39,546 nt of DNA from UMGS755 sp045595795 (GTDB taxonomy: Bacteria; Bacillota; Clostridia; UBA1381; UBA9506), in assembly GCA_045595795.1 (NCBI GenBank), contig JAZOBC010000038.1:1-39546 (forward strand). The letters run 5' to 3'. The position numbers and the translations under genes were made by a program. The notes beneath the pieces are model-generated. The model saw only the letters and a program-made list of their open reading frames with translations. It ran no database searches and was not told the origin of the DNA. This document shows, one piece after another, positions 32,583 to 39,546 of the stretch (within the stretch, counting starts at the first letter, position 1; every line of letters begins with the position of its first letter).

Positions 32583-33407
32583 TTATAGTCTGCTTTTCAG
32601 CATAGCAATTTCTCTTCCGTGTCCCTCATCATCCTGTGGGGTTTCTAAATAAAAGGGCAATTCCGAGAGTACAGGATGCTTCATAATTCGCAGCAGTGCC
32701 TCTATGCCGATATGCCCCTCGCCCAAACAGGCATGGCGATCCTTGTGGCTACCTAAGGGATGCATGCTGTCATTTAAGTGCACTGCCTTGAGCCGATTAA
32801 GACCGATAGAACGGTCAAATTCCTCTAACACACCATCTAAATCATTCACAATATCATAGCCCGCACAAAATACATGACAAGTATCAAGACAAACCCCCAG
32901 CTGCTCACTTTTTTGAACACCGTCTATCATGGCTCTAAGTTCTTCAAAGCTGCTGCCGATTTCACTGCCCTTGCCTGACATGGTTTCAAGCAGAACCAAG
33001 GTGGAAGACTGCTCAGGCAGCACTTCGTTTAAAAGAGCTGACATCTGATGAATGCCTGCTTCGACGCCCACCCCCGTATGGCTGCCGGGGTGTAGGTTAT
33101 AAAAACAGCCGGGAATCTTTTCAAGCCGCATTAGGTCATCCCGCATAACCAGCTGCGCAAACTCGCTGATTCTCGGCTCTTTGGAGGCAGGATTTAAGGT
33201 ATAGGGCGCGTGAGCCATAACCGGCAAAAAATTATACTGCTCTAAAAGTTGCAAAAAGGACTGCAAGTCCTTTTCATCAATCTCTTTTGCCTTACCGCCA
33301 CGGGGATTACGAGTGAAAAACTGAAAGGTATCCGCACCGATTTTCAGTGCGGTTTGTCCCATCTTCGTGTAACCTCCGGCAGAGGACAGGTGACAACCAA
33401 GCTTCAT
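32583..33407 (-). CDS. nfo: Endonuclease IV (AP endonuclease)
   Basis: This 274-residue TIM-barrel enzyme cuts DNA at abasic sites. Zinc-binding signatures are VLLETMSGKGSEIG (about 140), GVCLDTCHVFCAGYDI (about 172-187) and HLNDSMHPLGSHKDRHACLG (about 213-232). The length is typical. I chose the ATG at 33407, 8 bases after AAGGAG; the ATG two codons earlier is only about 2 bases from it. The ribosome site directly follows the T-run of the putP terminator, and no promoter fits between, so expression seems to need read-through or an unseen promoter inside putP. Confidence 0.95.
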   Translation of the reverse strand: MKLGCHLSSAGGYTKMGQTALKIGADTFQFFTRNPRGGKAKEIDEKDLQSFLQLLEQYNFLPVMAHAPYTLNPASKEPRISEFAQLVMRDDLMRLEKIPGCFYNLHPGSHTGVGVEAGIHQMSALLNEVLPEQSSTLVLLETMSGKGSEIGSSFEELRAMIDGVQKSEQLGVCLDTCHVFCAGYDIVNDLDGVLEEFDRSIGLNRLKAVHLNDSMHPLGSHKDRHACLGEGHIGIEALLRIMKHPVLSELPFYLETPQDDEGHGREIAMLKSRL

Positions 33408-33421
33408 ATGCATTTCTCCTT

Positions 33422-33463
33422 AAAAAAGGGCTGTAGCAAAACAAGCTTGTTTTACTACAGCCC
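33422..33463 (-). terminator. Terminator between putP and nfo
   Basis: A nearly perfect 36-base palindrome (33428-33463): on the minus strand GGGCTGTAG ... CTACAGCCC encloses AAAACAAGCTTGTTTT and is followed by six T. The nfo ribosome site begins right after the T-run. Confidence 0.88.
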
Positions 33464-33482
33464 CTACTCTTCTATGTAACAA

Positions 33483-35018
33483 TTAGTCGTCAATGGAATT
33501 ATCGGTTGCTGCTACATAAATGGCTTCAATCGCCTCGGAGGGCTTTTTATCACACAAGGTAACAACCACACAGGCAATGGCACCTAAAACAAAGCCGGGA
33601 ACGATTTCATAAACGCCCGTGCCGCTGAGCCACACAAGCCAAGCAAGGTCTACAACAGCACCAACAATAATGCCAGAAATTGCACCCTTATAGGTAAACC
33701 GTTTCCAGAACAGAGACAGAATCACAACAGGGCCAAAGGCTGCACCGAAAAGACCCCATGCGTTACCAACCATGTCCATAATGGCCTGTGCACCGCTACC
33801 CTTGCTGCTTGCAATGAAATAAGCAACAATGGCAACAATGACAACCACAATACGGCCTACCCACAAAAGCTCTTTCTGTGAAGCATTTTTCTTAATGAAG
33901 GGTTTGTAAATGTCGCTGGTGAAAGAAGACGAAGCAACCAGCAGCTGAGAATCAGCCGTTGACATGGAAGCCGCAATGATAGCTGCCAAGAGGAGACCTG
34001 CAATAAATGCAGGGAAAATCATACGGGACAGCTGAATGAAGATGGTTTCCTGCAAGCCGTTTTCCAGCATATACTGTGCAAAATTCATGTCAGTACCTGC
34101 AAAGTTTGCAGCAATCATTCTGCCAAGATATGCAATCAAAATTGCTGCACCTAAGGAAAGAACCACCCAAATAATTGCAACCGTTGCAGATTTTTTCACC
34201 ATGCTGGGCTTTTCGATTGCCATGAAGCGAACCAAAATGTGAGGCATGCCAAAATAGCCAAGACCCCAGCCCAAGCCGGATACGATATCCTGCCAGCTGG
34301 CATTGAAGAAGTTAGCAACAAAGGCATATTCTTTACCTGTTGCGGGATTGGTAATGACGTTTTGCAGCAGTGCAGGGTCTGTTCCTTTAAATGCTACAAT
34401 GGCAATGGGCACAGCGAGTAGTGCCGCCAGCATTAAAAGACCCTGGAAAAAGTCTGTCCAGCAAACTGCCTTATAGCCACCTAAGAAGGTGTAAATCAGC
34501 AAAATGGCAACAAAGATAATCATTTCAATTTCAATTGACAATGACGGAATCAGTTGATGGAACACCGTTGCGCCGGCCGAAAAAGCAGAGGCAACATACA
34601 GCGTGAAGCTAACCAGGAAAACCACGGCACAAACAATTTTTAATGCGGGGTTCGCCGTTGCAAAACGGTTAGACAGATATTGTGGCAGGGTGATCGCATC
34701 GCCGGAAGCCTTAGAAAACTTACGCAACCGCTTAGCAACAAAAATCCAGTTCAGCGCCGTACCAATGGCAAGACCAATACCAATCCAGGCCTGACCAAAA
34801 CCAAAAGCAAAAATGCTGCCCGGCAGACCCATTAAAAGCCAGGCGCTCATGTCAGAAGCCTGAGCACTCATAGCCGTTACCCACGGACCCATCTGGCGGC
34901 CACCTAAGAAATAATCCTTTTCACCGTTCTGACTGCTGCGAGACCGTACAAAAAATACGATGCCAATAGAAAGCATTGCAACGAAATAAAGGACGAATGC
35001 AAATAATTCCCAATTCAT
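33483..35018 (-). CDS. putP: Sodium/proline symporter (SSS family)
   Basis: This 511-residue integral membrane transporter has about 13 helices. The conserved AQASDMSAWLLMGLPGS segment (about residues 48-64) and the later AIIAASMSTADSQLLVASS (about 335-353) with paired serines for sodium binding are typical of PutP. The ATG at 35018 is chosen because AAAGG lies 10 bases upstream; the in-frame ATG at 35036 has no ribosome site. A good promoter precedes it and a strong terminator follows. Proline is the likeliest substrate, but related SSS substrates are not excluded. Confidence 0.92.
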   Translation of the reverse strand: MNWELFAFVLYFVAMLSIGIVFFVRSRSSQNGEKDYFLGGRQMGPWVTAMSAQASDMSAWLLMGLPGSIFAFGFGQAWIGIGLAIGTALNWIFVAKRLRKFSKASGDAITLPQYLSNRFATANPALKIVCAVVFLVSFTLYVASAFSAGATVFHQLIPSLSIEIEMIIFVAILLIYTFLGGYKAVCWTDFFQGLLMLAALLAVPIAIVAFKGTDPALLQNVITNPATGKEYAFVANFFNASWQDIVSGLGWGLGYFGMPHILVRFMAIEKPSMVKKSATVAIIWVVLSLGAAILIAYLGRMIAANFAGTDMNFAQYMLENGLQETIFIQLSRMIFPAFIAGLLLAAIIAASMSTADSQLLVASSSFTSDIYKPFIKKNASQKELLWVGRIVVVIVAIVAYFIASSKGSGAQAIMDMVGNAWGLFGAAFGPVVILSLFWKRFTYKGAISGIIVGAVVDLAWLVWLSGTGVYEIVPGFVLGAIACVVVTLCDKKPSEAIEAIYVAATDNSIDD

Positions 35019-35051
35019 GTTCTCAAAACCTTTCATTTAATAATTAGAAAT

Positions 35052-35080
35052 ATTTTACCATACTTTTACCTAAAAAGCAA
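35052..35080 (-). promoter_or_regulatory. Promoter of putP
   Basis: Minus strand TTGCTT (35080-35075), a 17-base spacer and TAAAAT (35057-35052). Confidence 0.65.
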
Positions 35081-35114
35081 GACAGAATATAACATACATG
35101 CCATTTTGCGACAA

Positions 35115-38100
35115 TTATTTCAGCACCACATTGCCCTCTCCCAGCATTTCTTTCAGAGTTTGCAGCAAGTTTTCCTCCGGTGCAATCCACAGATTTTTCG
35201 GCGCAATGGCCGTGGATTTGGTTTCTTCAATGTGAATGCAAACCGGAACGCTTCCTCTGTGAGCAGCTAAGATGGGCTTAACGCGCTCTAACAAATAATC
35301 CTTGCCTAAGCAAAATTTAATGTAGAGCTTACGGTTTTCCTGGGGTGCTGCTTTTTGCTTAACGGCTTCGGATAGCAACTGCGCCTCATTTAAAACCAGC
35401 TTGGCATCTTCTTCCTCACGCATGCTGAGACGTCCCGAAACAAACACCACAGCATCCTCTGCCAGAAAGGGCCGCAAGGCCTCATATATTTTAGGAAATA
35501 CAATGCACTCAATCGTGCCGGTTAAATCCTCCAGCATAATAAAGGCCATGCGCTGATTATTTTTCGTAATTTTTTCGCGAACACCTGATACAACACCGCA
35601 AAGAGACAGATTCATGCCGTCACGCGGGGCACCTTCTCCCCCCTCGGTATCCATAAGCTCTGCAACCGCAAAATCCGAAAGAGATGTTGCTTCGGCAGCA
35701 TAGTCATCTAAGGGATGGCCGGAAAGATAAAAGCCCACACTTTCTTTTTCTAATGCCAGGAGCTTTTTCATGGGAAATTCTTCACGCTCGGGCATCACGC
35801 AGCTTGCCGTCTTCTCCGGCGTCTCCAATGCTTCACCAAACAGTGAAATTTGCCCTTCCACATTGCGTTTTTTGTCCTCTGCCGCAGCCGAGAGCAGCCC
35901 TTCGAATGCCATAAGCAGTGAAGAACGTTTTTCTCCCAATGCATCAAAAGCACCTGCTTTAATCAAATATTCATGAACACGCTTGGTCACGTTCAAATAG
36001 GCTGTTCGCTTCACAAAATCCTCATAGCAGGTGAACAAGCCGTTTTTCTCACGCTCAGCGGCGATAGCATCAATCACGCCTGCGCCCACATTTTTAATCA
36101 CCGCAAGACCAAAACGAATATTCCCCTCCGACACCGTAAAACCACTGCAGCTCTTATTAATATCCGGTGGCAGAATGGCAATACCCATGCGCTTACACTC
36201 CACGCTGTAGCGCGCCACTTTTTCTGGTGAATCAAGCACAGAGGAAAGTAATGCCGCCATATACTGTGCCGGATAAAAATGTTTCAGATAGGCCGTTTGA
36301 TAGGTAATCACTGAATAGGCTGCCGCGTGAGACTTGTTAAAGGCATATTGTGCAAAATCCATCATTTCATCAAAAATACCGTCTGCCACCTTTTCGGGCA
36401 CACCGCGGCGCACAGCACCGTCGATGATGACATTGCCTACTTCATCGGTTTTGCCGTGAATGAAGTTCTTGCGCTCTTCTGCCATCACATCAGCCTTTTT
36501 CTTGCTCATAGCACGGCGCACAAGGTCAGCTCGTCCCAACGAATAGCCGGCCATTTCCCGCACAATCTGCATAACCTGCTCCTGATAGACCATGCAGCCA
36601 TAGGTCACGTCTAAAATCTTTTCTAAAATCGGGTGCTGATACACCACATTATTTGGGTGGTTTTTATTCTCCACATAGCGGGGAATCTGGTCCATAGGCC
36701 CCGGACGATAGAGAGAAATGCCGGCAATGACATCCTCTAAGCTCTGCGGCTTGAGTTCTTTCATGAACTGCTTCATGCCGGAGGATTCAAGCTGGAACAC
36801 GCCCTCCGTTTCGCCACGGGACAGCATGGCATATACCCCCGGTTCATCCATGGGAATTTGCTCCATGTCAGGCTTATTCATGCCTGAGCTTTCAATTAAT
36901 GACAAAGCTTCATCAATAATCGACAAATTTCGCAGCCCTAAAAAGTCCATCTTCAAAAATCCCAGCTCTTCAATGTTGCCCATGGGGAACTGGGTGGTAA
37001 TCACTTCATCATTTCTCTGAACGGGAATGTGGTCTGTCATCACATCGCGGGCAATGACCACACCGGCGGCATGCGTACCGGCGTTGCGAATCAGCCCCTC
37101 TAAGGCCATTGCTTCATCCACCAGCTCATGAATCTGCGCATCATCTTCATAAATCTTTTTTAAATCAGGGTTCATCCCCAAGGCACTTTTAATGGTGATG
37201 CCCAATTCATTGGGAATCATTTTTGCCACCAGGTCGGTCTCGGCATATCCAATGTCTAACACACGGCCCACATCACGAATGGCGGCGCGGGCTTTCATGG
37301 CGTTAAAAGTAATAATCTGTGCCACTTTGTCTCTGCCATATTTCTCCACCACATAGTCAATCACCCGCTGACGTCCTTCATTGCAGATATCAACGTCAAT
37401 ATCCGGCATGCTGATGCGCTCGGGGTTTAAAAAGCGCTCAAACAGCAAATTATACCACAAAGGGTCAATGTTAGTGATGCCGAGGCAATATGCCACCACG
37501 CTGCCTGCGGCACTGCCTCTACCGGGACCTACGGGAATGCCGTGGTCTTTTGCATATTTAATAAAATCCCAAACAATCAAAAAATAATCCACATAGCCCA
37601 TGCCACGGATGACGCCCAACTCATAGTCCAAGCGACTTTTGGCTTCGGGATTCTCACCATACCGCTTGATTCGTCCCTCTTCGCATAAAGCCGTCAAATA
37701 GGCAAGGGAGTCACCATCATTAGGTACAGCATATTTTGGAAGCAGCAGCTTGCCAAAGGTGAAATCCACCTGACAACGCTGTGCAATTTTCTCCGTATTT
37801 TCAAGGCACGCCGGCAGGTTACCGAAAAGGGCTGCCATTTCTGTCTCACTCTTCAAATAAAACTCATCGGTTTCAAACCGCATGCGGTCAGCCTCTGCCA
37901 CCTTACGGTTGGTTTGAATGCACATTAAAACATCCTGATGCTTTGCATCTTCTCTGGCAATATAGTGCACGTCGTTTGTCGCTACTAAAGACAAACCATA
38001 TTCTTCTGCAAGCTCTATCAGCTTGCGATTCACCTTTTTCTGTTCGGGAATGCCATGGTCCTGCAGCTCTAAATAAAAATGCTCCCGGTCAAACAGCTCT

Positions 38101-38585
38101 AAGTATGCCTCAATCTGTTTTCTGGCACCACTATCATCACCATTTAAAATGGCATTGGGAATATCCCCTGCCAAACAGGCAGACAGCGCAATGAGGCCCT
38201 CTGTGTGACCCTTTAGCAGTGCCTTATCCACACGAGGCTTATAATAAAATCCATCCGTGAAACCGGCAGAAACAATTTTAACTAAATTTTGATATCCCGT
38301 CATGTTTTCAGCAAGTAGCACCAAATGGCCGGTTCGGTTGCCGTTTTCGTGGGTTCTGTCATGCATGCTGATCCCTGCCGTGTAAACCTCACACCCAATC
38401 ACAGGGTGAATGCCGGCTGCTTTGGCTTTTTTATAAAACTCCACAATGCCATACATGGCACCGTGGTCTGTGATGGCAATGGAGGTCATGCCCAACTCCT
38501 TGGCGCGCTGAAGAAGCGCGTCTAATCGGCAAAGACCGTCTAAAAAGCTATATTCTGTATGTACATGCAAATGTGCAAATCCCAT
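35115..38585 (-). CDS. dnaE: DNA polymerase III subunit alpha
   Basis: This 1156-residue replicative C-family polymerase is of the DnaE type, without the inserted exonuclease of PolC. The N-terminal PHP domain has FAHLHVHTEYSFLDG and ITDHGAMYG. The palm contains GPGRGSAAGS and the catalytic aspartates in PDIDVD (about residues 394-399). The C-terminal part has the helix-hairpin-helix/fingers region and an OB-fold (about 990-1070, LEDLTGTIECIVFP). The ATG at 38585 follows AGAGGAAACAGCT. It is monocistronic with a consensus-like promoter; no clear terminator was seen downstream. Confidence 0.97.
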   Translation of the reverse strand: MGFAHLHVHTEYSFLDGLCRLDALLQRAKELGMTSIAITDHGAMYGIVEFYKKAKAAGIHPVIGCEVYTAGISMHDRTHENGNRTGHLVLLAENMTGYQNLVKIVSAGFTDGFYYKPRVDKALLKGHTEGLIALSACLAGDIPNAILNGDDSGARKQIEAYLELFDREHFYLELQDHGIPEQKKVNRKLIELAEEYGLSLVATNDVHYIAREDAKHQDVLMCIQTNRKVAEADRMRFETDEFYLKSETEMAALFGNLPACLENTEKIAQRCQVDFTFGKLLLPKYAVPNDGDSLAYLTALCEEGRIKRYGENPEAKSRLDYELGVIRGMGYVDYFLIVWDFIKYAKDHGIPVGPGRGSAAGSVVAYCLGITNIDPLWYNLLFERFLNPERISMPDIDVDICNEGRQRVIDYVVEKYGRDKVAQIITFNAMKARAAIRDVGRVLDIGYAETDLVAKMIPNELGITIKSALGMNPDLKKIYEDDAQIHELVDEAMALEGLIRNAGTHAAGVVIARDVMTDHIPVQRNDEVITTQFPMGNIEELGFLKMDFLGLRNLSIIDEALSLIESSGMNKPDMEQIPMDEPGVYAMLSRGETEGVFQLESSGMKQFMKELKPQSLEDVIAGISLYRPGPMDQIPRYVENKNHPNNVVYQHPILEKILDVTYGCMVYQEQVMQIVREMAGYSLGRADLVRRAMSKKKADVMAEERKNFIHGKTDEVGNVIIDGAVRRGVPEKVADGIFDEMMDFAQYAFNKSHAAAYSVITYQTAYLKHFYPAQYMAALLSSVLDSPEKVARYSVECKRMGIAILPPDINKSCSGFTVSEGNIRFGLAVIKNVGAGVIDAIAAEREKNGLFTCYEDFVKRTAYLNVTKRVHEYLIKAGAFDALGEKRSSLLMAFEGLLSAAAEDKKRNVEGQISLFGEALETPEKTASCVMPEREEFPMKKLLALEKESVGFYLSGHPLDDYAAEATSLSDFAVAELMDTEGGEGAPRDGMNLSLCGVVSGVREKITKNNQRMAFIMLEDLTGTIECIVFPKIYEALRPFLAEDAVVFVSGRLSMREEEDAKLVLNEAQLLSEAVKQKAAPQENRKLYIKFCLGKDYLLERVKPILAAHRGSVPVCIHIEETKSTAIAPKNLWIAPEENLLQTLKEMLGEGNVVLK

Positions 38586-38617
38586 AGCTGTTTCCTCTTT
38601 CTTTTTTCTTACTTTTA

Positions 38618-38645
38618 ATTATACATTTTTTTCACACAAAGTCAA
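38618..38645 (-). promoter_or_regulatory. Promoter of dnaE
   Basis: Minus strand TTGACT (38645-38640), a 16-base spacer and a perfect TATAAT (38623-38618). Confidence 0.78.
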
Positions 38646-38772
38646 GACTGCTTCCCACTGCCGGCATTGGAAAACAGACATCTGATATAAAAATGAATGA
38701 CTTGATTATTTTTGGGGTAAAATAAGGCAATCTAATATAGAAAAACGTACATAGAAAAAAGGAGGAAGCAGC

Positions 38773-39546
38773 ATGAAAATGACCTTTCGCTGGTATGGCG
38801 AAAATGACACTATCTGCCTTGATTATATCCGTCAAATCCCCTGCATTGCCGGGGTTGTAACGGCAATTTACTCCGTGCCTGTTGGTGAGGTTTGGCCGGA
38901 GGACGAAATTAACAGACTCAAAAAACAGGTCCGCGATAAAGGTCTTTCCATGGAAGTCATTGAAAGCGTGCCGGTTCATGAGGATATTAAGCTTAAAAGA
39001 GGCAACTATAAGTACTATATTGAAAATTATAAAGAAAACATCCGTCGCCTGGCAAAAGCAGGCGTGAAGTGCATTTGCTATAACTTTATGCCTGTTTTTG
39101 ACTGGACGCGCTCACGCTTAGATCAACCCCTTGCCGATGGTTCGAACGCCCTTGTGTATTATCGGGATGACGTGGGCAGGATGGACCCCACAAAAATGAC
39201 GCTTCCCGGTTGGGATGCCTCTTACAGTCCCCACGAAATCAGCGAATTGATTGAGGCGTATCAGGCTCTTGGTGAAGAAGGGTTATGGGAGAATTTGGCC
39301 TATTTTATCGGAGAAATTTTACCCGTGGCGGTCGAATGTGATGTGAACATGGCCATTCACCCCGATGACCCACCCTGGCCGATTTTTGGCATTCCCAGAA
39401 TTATTACCACCGAAGAAAACATAGACCGCTTTTTAAACTTATACGACGATATACACCATGGCCTAACTCTCTGCAGCGGCTCTTTAGGCTGCGCCAAATT
39501 CAACAATTATGCCGCTATGGTACGGAAATATGGCACAAAGGGCAGA
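38773..39546 (+). CDS. uxuA: Mannonate dehydratase, N-terminal part
   Basis: The first 258 codons lie in the window and the gene runs past the right edge without a stop. The enzyme dehydrates D-mannonate to 2-keto-3-deoxygluconate in glucuronate catabolism. The opening MKMTFRWYGENDTICLDYI and a barrel with NFMPVFDWTRS, AIHPDDPPWPIFG (metal-binding His/Asp) and LCSGSLG are those of UxuA. AGGAGGAAGCAGC precedes the ATG. It is divergent from dnaE. No convincing -35/-10 pair was found in the 130-base gap, which may mean a regulated promoter. Confidence 0.93.
   Translation, partial: MKMTFRWYGENDTICLDYIRQIPCIAGVVTAIYSVPVGEVWPEDEINRLKKQVRDKGLSMEVIESVPVHEDIKLKRGNYKYYIENYKENIRRLAKAGVKCICYNFMPVFDWTRSRLDQPLADGSNALVYYRDDVGRMDPTKMTLPGWDASYSPHEISELIEAYQALGEEGLWENLAYFIGEILPVAVECDVNMAIHPDDPPWPIFGIPRIITTEENIDRFLNLYDDIHHGLTLCSGSLGCAKFNNYAAMVRKYGTKGR

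Noticed and set aside
38646..38772. Promoter for uxuA (TTGATT and TAAAAT/TAATAT strings)
   Set aside because: No pair of boxes has an acceptable spacing (10 or 25 bases), so it was not called.
39130..39150. tRNA T-arm-like string GGTTCGAA
   Set aside because: It is inside the uxuA coding frame with no acceptor, D or anticodon arms around it.

Overview
The window looks like chromosomal DNA from an anaerobic, spore-forming-lineage Clostridia species (Bacillota, probably Oscillospiraceae or Christensenellales-like). The grounds are a SCIFF peptide with its radical-SAM maturase next to yajC and a TIGR04086 membrane protein, a YtxC-like sporulation protein, formate--tetrahydrofolate ligase, a 1156-residue DnaE, strong AGGAGG ribosome sites, frequent TTG/GTG starts, and sigma-A promoters with 17-bp spacers. 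No rRNA, tRNA, CRISPR array, transposase or phage gene was seen.

Layout. 1-2626: the end of a catabolic-looking unit (an unidentified protein and a neutral-ceramidase-like hydrolase, minus strand) read away from a divergent AraC regulator. 2712-3776: ilvE with its own promoter. 3837-7881 (minus): a tepA-like ClpP protease, an FlK-like thioesterase, fhs and a split ThrE-type exporter. 8033-15035 (minus): a compact leucine/branched-chain operon leuA-leuC-leuD-leuB-ilvB-ilvN plus a small GIY-YIG protein, closed by a perfect terminator. 15061-16615: an AT-rich island flanked by two related arrays of short hairpins; it holds a four-helix-bundle (S23/Avd-like) gene translationally coupled to an HNH nuclease gene and a small, apparently frameshifted membrane protein with a DnaJ-C-like tail. 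16591-20429 (minus): yajC, TIGR04086, scfA, terminator, scfB and an RlmD-type methyltransferase. 20543-22800: a DJ-1/PfpI protein divergent from a DUF6873-like protein and a YtxC-like protein. 22998-30018 (plus): alaS, pgsA, a 61-residue membrane protein, valS, a DUF1292 protein and a hemolysin III-type membrane protein. 30096-38585 (minus): a membrane protein, an N-acyl-D-amino-acid deacylase, nfo, putP and dnaE. 38773-end: the start of uxuA (mannonate dehydratase), cut by the window edge.

How the parts work together. The leu/ilv block supplies isopropylmalate synthesis, isomerisation and dehydrogenation plus acetolactate synthase, and ilvE performs the final transamination; ilvC and ilvD are not here. 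The yajC-scf block pairs a ribosomally made six-Cys peptide with its thioether-forming enzyme. alaS, valS, pgsA and dnaE are housekeeping.

The least explained part is the 15061-16615 island. Its flanks are a 95-bp direct repeat (about 89% identical, offset exactly 1460 bp) made of small stem-loops separated by the 9-mer AACTTCACT. One stem shows a compensatory base-pair change between the copies, the right copy supplies the last codons and stop of the methyltransferase gene, and the left copy forms the leader of leuA. This is the best candidate here for an undescribed element.
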